A stretch of 64,000 nt of DNA, taken from positions 248,001 through 312,000 of the forward strand of contig NZ_JANIDV010000001.1 in assembly GCF_026385505.1 (NCBI RefSeq), given 5' to 3'. Made by a program: the position numbers and the translations under genes. Under the pieces are notes generated by a model. It saw nothing but the letters and a program-made list of their open reading frames with translations, had not been told where the DNA came from and ran no database searches. This DNA comes from Bombella dulcis (GTDB lineage: Bacteria; Pseudomonadota; Alphaproteobacteria; Acetobacterales; Acetobacteraceae). Shown piece by piece: positions 17,395 to 25,265 of this stretch; position 1 is the first letter of the stretch, and every line of letters begins with the position of its first letter.

Positions 17395-18990
17395 TTGACG
17401 CAGAAAAACGCAGACACTTTTCAGCAGCTTGATGAAACCCTTCATGAAGACCGCATCCTGATTCTGGATTTCGGCAGCCAGGTGACCCAGCTGATTGCCC
17501 GCCGTGTGCGGGAAAGCGGGGTCTATTGCGAAATCTGGCCGTTCACGTCCTCGCTGGAGAAAATCCGTGATTTCAACCCACGGGGGATCATTCTTTCCGG
17601 CAGTCCGGCCAGCGTGCATGACGACAATGCACCGACCCTGCCGGAGGGTCTGCTGGAGCTGAACCGTCCCATTCTGGGCATCTGCTATGGCCAGCAGGTT
17701 CTGTGTCATACGCTGGGTGGCCGTGTGGAAACGCACGATCATCGCGAGTTTGGCCGTGCCTATATTGATGTTGCCGAGGAATGTGCGCTGTTCCATGGTC
17801 TCTGGGCACAGGGCGGGCGTGAGCAGGTCTGGATGAGCCACGGTGACCGTGTGGCGGCCCTGCCGCCGGGCTTCAGGGCCGTGGCCTATTCCGAGGGGGC
17901 ACCGTTTGCCATCATCGCCAATGAGGAACGCCGCATCTATGGCGTGCAGTTCCACCCGGAGGTGGTGCATACGCCGCATGGTGCGGAGCTGATCCGCAAT
18001 TTCACGCATGACGTGGCGGGCTGTTTCGGCACATGGACGATGGCCGGTTTCCGTGATCTTGAAATTGCCCGTATCCGCAAGCAGGTGGGTGACGGCAAGG
18101 TGATCTGCGGTCTCTCCGGCGGGGTGGACAGCTCCGTGGCAGCCAAGCTGATTCATGACGCCATTGGTGATCAGCTGACCTGCATCTTCGTTGATCCGGG
18201 CATCCTGCGTGCCGGTGAAGCGGATGAGGTGGTGAAAACCTTCCGTGATCGCTTCAATATCCGTCTGGTCCATCGTGATGCGTCCGACCTGTTCCTTGGC
18301 GAGCTGGCCGGGGTGACGGACCCGGAAGTGAAGCGCAAGACCATTGGCCGTCTCTTCATTGAAGTTTTCGAGCAGGAAGCCGCCAGGCTGGGCGGGGCGC
18401 AGTTCCTTGCTCAGGGGACGCTGTACCCGGATGTGATCGAGAGTGTCAGCTTCAATGGCGGGCCGTCCGTGACCATCAAGTCCCATCATAATGTGGGCGG
18501 TCTGCCGGAACGGATGAACATGGAGCTTGTCGAGCCGCTGCGTGAACTCTTCAAGGATGAGGTTCGTGCGCTGGGCCGTGAGATTGGCGTGCCGGAGCAT
18601 ATTGTCGGGCGGCATCCATTCCCGGGGCCGGGGCTGGCCATCCGTATTCCCGGTGACATCACCCGGGAGAAGCTGGACCTCCTGCGGAAGGTGGACAGCA
18701 TCTATCTGGAGGAAATCCGCAAGGCTGGCCTGTATGACGAAATCTGGCAGGCTTTTGCGGTTCTCCTGCCCGTCCGTACGGTGGGCGTGATGGGTGACGA
18801 CCGTACCTACGATCAGGCCTGTGCCCTGCGTGCCGTCACCAGCACGGATGGCATGACCGCCGAGGTCTATCCCTTCACCTTCGAGTTCCTCAACCGTGTC
18901 GCTGGCCGCATCGTGAACGAGGTGCGTGGCATCAACCGTGTTACTTATGACATTACTTCCAAGCCGCCAGGCACGATCGAGTGGGAGTGA
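17395..18990 (+). CDS. guaA: GMP synthase (glutamine-hydrolysing)
   Basis: It converts XMP to GMP with ATP and glutamine. The N-terminal class I glutamine amidotransferase domain has [17 protein letters not shown], the nucleophile in GICYGQQ and the His/Glu pair in GVQFHPEV. The ATP pyrophosphatase domain has LSGGVDSSV, and the C-terminal dimerisation domain ends [11 protein letters not shown], as in most GuaA. TTG at 17395 is chosen because GAGGG lies seven bases upstream (17383-17387); a GTG at 17365 gives ten more residues but has no ribosome site. The 3' end of guaA is a known integration site for genomic islands, and an AT-rich accessory stretch follows here. Confidence 0.96.
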   Translation: MTQKNADTFQQLDETLHEDRILILDFGSQVTQLIARRVRESGVYCEIWPFTSSLEKIRDFNPRGIILSGSPASVHDDNAPTLPEGLLELNRPILGICYGQQVLCHTLGGRVETHDHREFGRAYIDVAEECALFHGLWAQGGREQVWMSHGDRVAALPPGFRAVAYSEGAPFAIIANEERRIYGVQFHPEVVHTPHGAELIRNFTHDVAGCFGTWTMAGFRDLEIARIRKQVGDGKVICGLSGGVDSSVAAKLIHDAIGDQLTCIFVDPGILRAGEADEVVKTFRDRFNIRLVHRDASDLFLGELAGVTDPEVKRKTIGRLFIEVFEQEAARLGGAQFLAQGTLYPDVIESVSFNGGPSVTIKSHHNVGGLPERMNMELVEPLRELFKDEVRALGREIGVPEHIVGRHPFPGPGLAIRIPGDITREKLDLLRKVDSIYLEEIRKAGLYDEIWQAFAVLLPVRTVGVMGDDRTYDQACALRAVTSTDGMTAEVYPFTFEFLNRVAGRIVNEVRGINRVTYDITSKPPGTIEWE

Positions 18991-19015
18991 GGTTTTAAGG
19001 AGCGTTTTCGGTTAG

Positions 19016-19055
19016 ACAACGCCGCTATGCGTTTGATAGTGGCGTTGTTATTTTT
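19016..19055 (+). terminator. Terminator after guaA
   Basis: A 13-base stem with one wobble, ACAACGCCGCTAT (19016-19028) with ATAGTGGCGTTGT (19036-19048), loop GCGTTTG, followed by TATTTTTAG. It ends guaA transcription and could also act on the convergent SIR2 gene. Confidence 0.85.
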
Positions 19056-19103
19056 AGTTTCATTATGAGTCCTAATTGAAAATTAGTATGTGGGTGAGGT
19101 AGA

Positions 19104-19595
19104 CTAGATCCTATCTAAGGTGCTCAAGTATCTTTTTAAGGTGGTAAATTTTTCATTTTTGTTGATATTTTTGTTTTCTTCTTCAAGGATTTTTATAATA
19201 TCGCTCATGCCATAAGGCCAATCATACGGATTTTCTGGTAGTATCCTGTATAAGATATCTGCTATTTCGTGAGAATACTTTCGTATTGTACCACTTTTGA
19301 ATTTCCAGGATGTTGTGTCGATAAAACAGTGCTGATTGACTTTGCATAAATGACGTGGAATTATTTCGAATAACGTGGGAATTTGATCGCCACTGAACAA
19401 AGCCACTTCGCAGAGTGCTGCCGATACGGCAGGTGACCTGGTACGAAGCTGGCGAGGCCAAAGTTCGAGTAGCTTTGGGAGTAATTTTTTCCATTCTTTG
19501 CGTGAAATTTTATATCTCTCATCAGCCCATTGTTGGGCCTGCTTCAGGATAAAAACACGGACATGCTCATCAACGTTTAAGAGTAAAGTTTTCAT
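19104..19595 (-). CDS. C-terminal fragment of the broken SIR2-domain gene
   Basis: 163 codons from an ATG at 19595 that overlaps the stop of the preceding frame. The frame is open upstream to the C8 run, so the ATG is more likely internal. It is basic and Trp/Leu-rich (WADERYKISRKEWKKLL, LLELWPRQLRTRSPAV). The position and length fit the C-terminal domain, perhaps DUF4020, found at the end of some long SIR2 proteins; that identification is from memory of the family and is tentative. Confidence 0.5.
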   Translation of the reverse strand: MKTLLLNVDEHVRVFILKQAQQWADERYKISRKEWKKLLPKLLELWPRQLRTRSPAVSAALCEVALFSGDQIPTLFEIIPRHLCKVNQHCFIDTTSWKFKSGTIRKYSHEIADILYRILPENPYDWPYGMSDIIKILEEENKNINKNEKFTTLKRYLSTLDRI

Positions 19596-20926
19596 TTCTG
19601 CATCAGAAAGGAGGCTTTTATTTTCAGAGTTATTTTTGGTCCCCCATCCTGCCAGGAGTATGGTCGCAACAGTTCTAGTATAGGAGCGGCATGGATGAGG
19701 GGGGGGTTGGTAAATTGTAGCAAGTCTTCTTTGATTTGTAGAAAAAGTTCCTGATGTGGTGTGTCTGCATCATGTAAAAAGCCGGACCAGGCAGCGCAGC
19801 AGGTATTTTCGTTGCTATCTTTAAATAATGGCAATAAGTTTTCTATAGTCCATTTTGGATCGATAGAGAAAAACCAGTCAATATGTAAGAATAGAACTGT
19901 AAGTATGGTTTTTTGAAAGCTACTATGACGGAATAATAACGAACTTATGTTTTTTAGCCATTCTGGCGGCAGACCTTCGTTTGGAAGAAGATTTTCTTTG
20001 CGAGGGTCGTTGAAAAGGGAGTGTGCTATGAGGCCGCTGGGTGAAAACATTGTCGTTATAACCCAGTCGGAAGCATCGCAGGTATGAGCATTGGATGAAT
20101 GCTCTATATTGGGATTAATATAAAGATTTTTTATTGACTTGTTAACTAGGTTTTCAAAGGTAGAAATGTATTTCTTTGTCAGTATTTTGCTAAAGTAATA
20201 AAGAAAATTGCTGGAGAAATTGAGTAAATCGGCGAATTTTTTATCATCATAACTGGTGAGTCTCTTGGCTATAGTATGGAAAAGGCGGCCTTGTTTTTGT
20301 GTGTGATTTGTTGAATTCCATATTTTTGAGGTTAGAAACTGTTGCCATGCCCATAGTGGGAAATCTCCTTTCTTTGCTGCTCTGGTTAATGCGGTAAAGG
20401 CACGGACTGGATAGTGTTCAATGAGGCCGATAAAAGGTTCGTATTTGATCAAAAAATCGTCTGACTGATTTCTTGCCTGTTCGGCTCGCTGCAATACGTC
20501 TGAAAGGGGAATGTACATGAGTACATTATAATCAGTATTTACTGTTACTGTTCCAGAACGACTTCCTTGCGGGACGATTGCGTCTTTGGCACGACCATCA
20601 TGCCAGTCCGGCACGATGAGGCGAAGTCGTTGTATCTGTTCGCAGGTGGAAGGAGACAGTACGCAACCTGATTTCTGTAGCCATAGGAGACGTTCCAGAA
20701 TTCGCCAAGCTCGTCTTTTTGCGAAGGCCTTGCGTGTTTCCCATGACTCCTGTCTGGGACCTTTCAGTATTTTCATTTCAATTTTATTGCGCGATGGAAG
20801 GGAGAGAGTCTGCCATCGTTTTTCTATGGTAGTTAATAGATCACGTTGGCTGTAATTATTCCAGAAGATGTCGTCGCTTAATGATGTTATGAATTTTGTA
20901 AAATTGTTACTCGAAATGATTTCCAC
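19592..20926 (-). CDS. Middle fragment of the broken SIR2-domain gene
   Basis: A 444-codon open frame, AT-rich, with no recognised domain and rich in Trp, Leu and Lys, consistent with a helical repeat-like sensor region. The GTG at 20926 is probably not a real start: the same frame continues upstream without a stop to about 21158 (IYQFAKYFTQLSQINKRAAR), where it joins the SIR2-bearing fragment. The final residues after the C8 run (LIHAAPILELLRPY onward) are likely out of frame. Confidence 0.6.
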   Translation of the reverse strand: MEIISSNNFTKFITSLSDDIFWNNYSQRDLLTTIEKRWQTLSLPSRNKIEMKILKGPRQESWETRKAFAKRRAWRILERLLWLQKSGCVLSPSTCEQIQRLRLIVPDWHDGRAKDAIVPQGSRSGTVTVNTDYNVLMYIPLSDVLQRAEQARNQSDDFLIKYEPFIGLIEHYPVRAFTALTRAAKKGDFPLWAWQQFLTSKIWNSTNHTQKQGRLFHTIAKRLTSYDDKKFADLLNFSSNFLYYFSKILTKKYISTFENLVNKSIKNLYINPNIEHSSNAHTCDASDWVITTMFSPSGLIAHSLFNDPRKENLLPNEGLPPEWLKNISSLLFRHSSFQKTILTVLFLHIDWFFSIDPKWTIENLLPLFKDSNENTCCAAWSGFLHDADTPHQELFLQIKEDLLQFTNPPLIHAAPILELLRPYSWQDGGPKITLKIKASFLMQK

Positions 20927-21099
20927 TTTACTTAAAGCCCATATGCGTAGCCGTGTAAAGATGGTGTCATCATCTATCGGCCATGATAAAAACTCATGTC
21001 TGGCAGCTCTTTTGTTGATCTGGCTTAATTGCGTAAAATATTTTGCAAATTGATATATCGTAGCTGACAGATTTCTCGGTGGATTAAGATGGTACTGCG

Positions 21100-22929
21100 T
21101 TACATTGTCTCGGAATAGTGTGCTAATTTTGTATAGGTATACCCACCGGCTTCATGCTCAAGTGCGAGGGCCAGTTCAAGATTCTGTCGTAGAATCCTGA
21201 CAGCAGGCAGGCACCATTCATCAGGGATTGTGATTGGCTTGTATGGTTGAGGATGGGTGACTCCTTTTCTAATTATGAGGCGATCATGGCCCTGTGGAGT
21301 GTCTGCATTGGGAGGGATGGGAGAGTCTAGCGGAGAAGGTTCAATAGAAAGGTAAGGCTGAAGCAGGGCACCGAATTTTCGGATGAGCGAGCTGCTCCAG
21401 CCTTCTTTCCGGATGGTGGATTGTAGAGTGAACCAGTCATGGTAAAAGTTCTTGGGTTGTTCCCAGTTTTCAAACAGTAAACGCCATGCTATGCGAGTGT
21501 TGTCGTGTATCTGACTATCAGGTGTATTGAACCTTTGTAGTATATAGTACTGAATGTTCTGATGCAGAAATGTCTGGCGAACGGCCCACCAGATAGCGGC
21601 GGGCTGGTCACAGACTCTAGCAAGCCACAATCCTAATTGCTCTAACCGTGAAACAAGGCGAGGGGTGTAGTAGGGATTTTGTGTATGGAATGCTGTTAAG
21701 TTGTCCTTGCTTGAAGTTGATACATCAAGGGTGTTTGGTTCCAAGGCATCCCATGCCCCAGAGGGGGGCTGTTGTTTAGGAGAGTGTTCGGACGGTGGTA
21801 GTGGGTCAGAATCAAGACCGTACCGTTCAAATGGATTGACATAGGATTTTGCGGGGTTGAGCCAATCTGTGTTGCCTGGTGCTGCGAAACGACGGTATCT
21901 GTCGAAGACACAAAGCCATTCTGCCGGCGGCGGTGGTTCATGAAGGCGGAATTTCTCTGCGCCTTTGTGGGTTGAAACGATATGTGCGATCTGTCCCCGT
22001 TCATGGGGCTGAAGCTTCGCTGGTCCTTTTTGGGAAGTGGCAATGATTTCTTCATACCACGCTTCTGGATCACGTGCCCGCTTGGCCCAGGCCTTAAGAG
22101 AATCCCATAAAGCGGTATGGTCGTTGTCTGGGGCATCATATGGGATGGCGTTTACGCCTTTATGCCGCCAGCGTGCCGCAGCTTCTTTTTGATTGCCAGC
22201 ATGAAATGCGAAGGCCTTTTTTCTGTTTGCTGTGTTCAGTGCTTCAAGAAGGTACTGAACAGGTGCGTCATCGGCTGTATAGCCAACAAAGACAACGAGA
22301 TACTGTTCTAGAATTGAGCGAATGAATGCTGTCGCCCAGCCATTTGACACATAGGCATGACCAAAGGTTGAACTCGATAGGACAAAGCCATCTCCTTCAG
22401 CTCCGCCGTAATCCGGCTTGGCCCGACCATGTAAGTACACGATTCCATTGAATTCATTGGATCGCAGAGGGTCAGGGAGCCTTGGTGGCTGCCAGCTTTG
22501 CAGATTGCGCCCGCAATCATCAAATAATCTGTCGAAATTTGTTGTGACCAGTTTCGTCCCTTGTGGTGTCGAAGCCAGATCAAGCAGGATCTTGTGGGCT
22601 GTCAAAACACAATTTTCAGGTGGTTTCAGAGCTGATGTAACCGCTTCTTCGATGTCAGAAGAGGCAAATTCTCTTTCCAGAAGTCCGAAAATCCGGTCGA
22701 TTGATATGGCCCCAGGGACACTCGTACGTGCGTCTTGGATCAGTTTACAGGCAGGGCTATCCGGTTCAACTCTCAGTTTATCAATAATTTTATCGGCCAG
22801 ACCGAAAAAGTCGGGGAGACCTGCAAACGCTCTGGAAACACCAGCCCCGCAGAAGAAGACTACATGGCCTTCATCTCTGGCCATCAGAAGTTCATCGGGG
22901 ATGGATGGTCCGTTGGCTAAAAAACGCAA
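21100..22929 (-). CDS. SIR2-like domain protein, N-terminal fragment
   Basis: This is the first 609 codons of the broken gene. The start is taken as TTG at 22929 because a perfect AGGAGGT lies six bases upstream; the frame is also open to 22986 with no ribosome site. SIR2-like features are VVFFCGAGVSRAFAG (NAD loop), KLVTTNFDRLFDD, the histidine of IVYLHGRAKPDYGG, and VVFVGYTADDAPVQYLLE. This is the SIR2_2 type seen in defence proteins rather than a zinc-binding protein deacetylase, since the cysteine cluster is missing. The domain is complete, so a truncated but folded NADase could still be made. The last residues (LAHYSETM) are read past the frameshift. Confidence 0.75.
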   Translation of the reverse strand: MRFLANGPSIPDELLMARDEGHVVFFCGAGVSRAFAGLPDFFGLADKIIDKLRVEPDSPACKLIQDARTSVPGAISIDRIFGLLEREFASSDIEEAVTSALKPPENCVLTAHKILLDLASTPQGTKLVTTNFDRLFDDCGRNLQSWQPPRLPDPLRSNEFNGIVYLHGRAKPDYGGAEGDGFVLSSSTFGHAYVSNGWATAFIRSILEQYLVVFVGYTADDAPVQYLLEALNTANRKKAFAFHAGNQKEAAARWRHKGVNAIPYDAPDNDHTALWDSLKAWAKRARDPEAWYEEIIATSQKGPAKLQPHERGQIAHIVSTHKGAEKFRLHEPPPPAEWLCVFDRYRRFAAPGNTDWLNPAKSYVNPFERYGLDSDPLPPSEHSPKQQPPSGAWDALEPNTLDVSTSSKDNLTAFHTQNPYYTPRLVSRLEQLGLWLARVCDQPAAIWWAVRQTFLHQNIQYYILQRFNTPDSQIHDNTRIAWRLLFENWEQPKNFYHDWFTLQSTIRKEGWSSSLIRKFGALLQPYLSIEPSPLDSPIPPNADTPQGHDRLIIRKGVTHPQPYKPITIPDEWCLPAVRILRQNLELALALEHEAGGYTYTKLAHYSETM

Positions 22930-22991
22930 TTTCTGACCTCCTACCTGTAGGTTCAAAGTCTGTTCTCTATGTGAAATATGTTTCAAGAAAA

Positions 22992-23609
22992 TTAATCAAA
23001 ATGTCCCGGGAAATATTCTAGGTTTCTCCAGAGCCGCGTCGCTACAAACAGAATCATCATCCCTACAGCACCATAATTGATCCACTTCCACCCGATATCG
23101 TTCAGCGCGGCCCCGCCGATGAAACAGCTGATGGCCGTGCAGGATGCGGTCACGAATTCGCCGAGGCCCTGTGCACTGGGGCTGTAGTCCGGGTACGGGA
23201 CGGCTTTCACAAGCAGCGTGGCCCCCGAGACGAAGAGGATGTTCCAGGCCAGTCCTAGCATGAAGAGAGACAGGCATGACACGTAAGCACTGCTGCTCAG
23301 GACGTTGAGGCCGGTCACGCTCAGCATGAGGACCAGGCCTGCCATGATGGTGGCAGAGATGCCCACACGATTGCAGAGCCACCCTGAGAAGGGAGAGCTG
23401 GCGAACATGGCGAAGAGATGAGCCGTCATCATCCCTGAAACGAGAGCCACATCATGCCCCTGCTGGAAAATGTGAATGGGGGTAATGCTCATCAGGACCA
23501 TCATGATGCTATAGGAAACAGCATTGATGGTCACGGCAAGCAGATAGGACCGCCGTTCCTCTCGAGTGGATCCGGCGGAGGAAGTGCAGGCTAATGTTTC
23601 TGCCTTCAT
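22992..23609 (-). CDS. MFS transporter, C-terminal half
   Basis: 205 codons with six membrane segments. The ATG at 23609 is at the frameshift point itself and has no convincing ribosome site, so independent expression is doubtful, though translational re-initiation from the overlapping upstream frame is conceivable. Confidence 0.55.
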   Translation of the reverse strand: MKAETLACTSSAGSTREERRSYLLAVTINAVSYSIMMVLMSITPIHIFQQGHDVALVSGMMTAHLFAMFASSPFSGWLCNRVGISATIMAGLVLMLSVTGLNVLSSSAYVSCLSLFMLGLAWNILFVSGATLLVKAVPYPDYSPSAQGLGEFVTASCTAISCFIGGAALNDIGWKWINYGAVGMMILFVATRLWRNLEYFPGHFD

Positions 23610-24195
23610 GGGGAAGGGGCTGTCGTGGCCTGTCTTTCAGGCCAAGCATGAGGATGGCGGAAAGCAGGGCCAGAATGGCAACAATAAGATAGGCCCCGGC
23701 ATGGGGTGTTGTTGGGATGAGGCCATCCCCCATATAGGCGAGGCATGGCCCCAGAATGCTGGCAATGACTCCGCCGGAGAGGACGGTAGCGATGTTTCTG
23801 GCCCGTACAGCCTCCGGGGCATTGTCAGCAGCTGCAAGGCGGTAATACTGGGCAAAAGCCTGAAACATGCCCACGGCCGCCGTTCCAGAGCAGAAAAGCA
23901 GAAAGCTCCTGTCTGTCAGGGCCTGAAAGGAGATCAGGCCGCCCAGCGTTCCAGCTGCGGCTCCCAGCATGAAACCCGCCTTCCGCCCCATCCGGCCCAT
24001 GAGGATCGAGGCCCCGAAAGTCGTCAGGCAGGCCACGAACGTGATAAGGGAATAAGGGAGTGTGGCTAGCGTTCTGTTGGGCATCAGCTGATAGCCGACA
24101 ATACCCGTCAGGGTCAGATCGACTGAGAATGAAGCCGTGAAAAGCAGCTGCCCCAGAAACAGGATCACGAGGCGGCGTCTGTCGGTTTGAGGCAT
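23509..24195 (-). CDS. MFS transporter, N-terminal half
   Basis: 228 codons holding six membrane segments; the last 30 residues, after DRPRQPLP, are read in the wrong frame and end in CRDHQCCFL. See the spanning pseudogene entry for the joint. Confidence 0.6.
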   Translation of the reverse strand: MPQTDRRRLVILFLGQLLFTASFSVDLTLTGIVGYQLMPNRTLATLPYSLITFVACLTTFGASILMGRMGRKAGFMLGAAAGTLGGLISFQALTDRSFLLFCSGTAAVGMFQAFAQYYRLAAADNAPEAVRARNIATVLSGGVIASILGPCLAYMGDGLIPTTPHAGAYLIVAILALLSAILMLGLKDRPRQPLPHEGRNISLHFLRRIHSRGTAVLSACRDHQCCFL

Positions 24196-24395
24196 GGCCG
24201 GAACTCCTTATGCCTCATTGTTGGTCCTGATTTATGGTATAAGTGTGTTCCGGTCCGCATGGGCGGACAGAGGCATGGCGTGACCATGCCACGCTTTTCT
24301 GGCAGGGCAGGGTTGCTGCCCGAGAGAGTGTTTTTTGGACATAAGAGGGGGAATACGGCTTGCTCAAATGGCTATCCCTTGGCAGGGATAAGGGG
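24196..24395. other. Divergent intergenic region with three hairpins
   Basis: The region lies between the MFS gene and the SH3 protein gene. Three small inverted repeats follow each other: GTCCGC/GCGGAC (24253-24268), GGCATGG/CCATGCC (24272-24290) and GGGCAG/CTGCCC (24305-24321), the last followed eight bases later by TTTTTT. Together they look like a structured leader for the plus-strand gene. I recognise no known riboswitch. Confidence 0.4.
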
Positions 24396-25241
24396 ATGAG
24401 AGTACCTGTTCCTTTTTCCCATATGCGGTTCGTGCAGGGGGTGTTGCCAGTCATGGCGGTGGCCCTTCTTGCAGCCACGCCCGCCTGTGAGGCCGAGACG
24501 GAACAGGGTGATTCTCATAAACCCCATCATGCCCATCATCACGGAAAGGCGCATGAGCATTCTCATGCGGCGGGCAGGGCACATGCCCATGAGGCCCCGG
24601 CCCATCACAGGGCGGCGCAGCATCGGGCTGCTGCGGCTGCAACAGCAGCGGGGGCCGCAAAGGCGGCCCAGCCGGCACAGCAGCCCACTCCCGAGGATGT
24701 CGGTACGGAGACGAGGCTCCCGCTGCCACGCTATGCCTCCATGAGGGCGGACCGTGTCTATATGCGGCGTGGTCCCGGCGAACGGTATCCGATCGACTGG
24801 GTCTATCACCGCCGTGGGTATCCGGTGAAAATTGAGCGGGAATTCGGCGTCTGGCGTCTCGTGGAAGACCCGGAGGGCCAGAAGGGCTGGGTTCATCAGG
24901 TGACACTGCATGGCAGCCGTTCCTTTATCATACCCGGTTCCGTGTCCTATGATGGGGATGCGTCTAAAGTTTCGACCACGGGTCATGCTGATTCCCGCAT
25001 CGTGGCATATATGCCGGTGGGAGAGGTGGCACGGGGCCAGAATCATGACGTCCCTCTGATGAGTTCGGACAGGCCGGACCAGACGACCGTTGCCCTGCTG
25101 GAGCCGGGAACGGTCGGAACGCTCAAGGCCTGCCCCCAGGGTTCATCATGGTGTCATGTCACAGTCAGGGGCTATGACGGGTGGATCGAACGCCGCCTGT
25201 TATGGGGGGTTCAACCCGGTGAAATCATTCAGCCTGACTGA
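24396..25241 (+). CDS. Exported SH3-domain protein with His-rich linker
   Basis: About 281 residues. A signal peptide (hydrophobic GVLPVMAVALLAATPAC) is followed by a region of about 50 residues dominated by His and Ala (HKPHHAHHHGKAHEHSHAA and onward), an Ala/Gln/Pro spacer, and then two bacterial SH3-like modules. The first carries VYMRRGPGERYPIDWVY and GWVHQVTLHG; the second carries SSWCHVTVRGYDGWIER. Such proteins bind peptidoglycan or wall partners in the periplasm. The His-rich stretch could bind zinc, nickel or copper. Start choice is open: ATG 24396 (GGGG directly before it), TTG 24360 or ATG 24423 all leave the signal peptide usable. Confidence 0.8.
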   Translation: MRVPVPFSHMRFVQGVLPVMAVALLAATPACEAETEQGDSHKPHHAHHHGKAHEHSHAAGRAHAHEAPAHHRAAQHRAAAAATAAGAAKAAQPAQQPTPEDVGTETRLPLPRYASMRADRVYMRRGPGERYPIDWVYHRRGYPVKIEREFGVWRLVEDPEGQKGWVHQVTLHGSRSFIIPGSVSYDGDASKVSTTGHADSRIVAYMPVGEVARGQNHDVPLMSSDRPDQTTVALLEPGTVGTLKACPQGSSWCHVTVRGYDGWIERRLLWGVQPGEIIQPD

Positions 25242-25265
25242 ACAAATGAAAAGTCGAGGAATGTT

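Larger units (their letters stand above)
19104..22929 (-). pseudogene. Long SIR2-domain gene (probable phage defence), broken by two frameshifts
   Basis: Three consecutive minus-strand frames make one coding sequence of about 1,275 codons once two single-base losses are repaired. The first break lies in the overlap 21100-21158, most simply at the A4 run (T4 at 21127-21130): the second frame is open without a stop from there through 20926, although its first possible start is a GTG at 20926. The second break is at an eight-C run (G8 at 19699-19706): the third frame reads sensibly upstream of its ATG as TRTVATILLAGWGTKNN back to this run. Both repairs have the same sign (one base missing). The N-terminus holds a SIR2-like NAD-binding domain and the rest is helical without recognised motifs. 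Long SIR2 proteins of this kind act as NAD-depleting anti-phage factors. Base composition is much more AT-rich than neighbouring genes, so horizontal origin is likely. Confidence 0.75.
22992..24195 (-). pseudogene. Major facilitator superfamily transporter, frameshifted
   Basis: Two overlapping minus-strand frames form one 12-helix MFS transporter of about 400 residues. The first (from ATG 24195, with GGAG eight bases upstream) covers helices 1-6 and carries the loop 2-3 motif GRMGRKAGFMLG. The second continues from an EERRSYLLAVTINAVSY stretch through helices 7-12. They join at a four-C run (G4 at 23610-23613): after PRQPLP one frame reads HEGRN and the other MKAET, a +1 shift equal to one extra base. 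The loop between helices 6 and 7 falls exactly here. The nearest relatives by eye are drug or sugar efflux permeases; the substrate is unknown. A sequencing error is possible. Confidence 0.8.

Noticed and set aside
17356..18615. A 419-codon open frame on the minus strand
   Set aside because: It is antisense to guaA; its sequence is low in family-like motifs and arises from the biased codons of guaA.
21100..21158. Programmed -1 frameshifting between the first two SIR2 frames
   Set aside because: The A4 run allows a lysine tRNA to slip, but the site is not a canonical slippery heptamer and no downstream stimulatory structure is evident; mutation or read error is simpler.
18961..24400. Direct repeat of the guaA 3' end marking an island boundary
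   Set aside because: Only short chance matches (for example CGAGTGGA near 23567) were found; no convincing att duplication or integrase gene.
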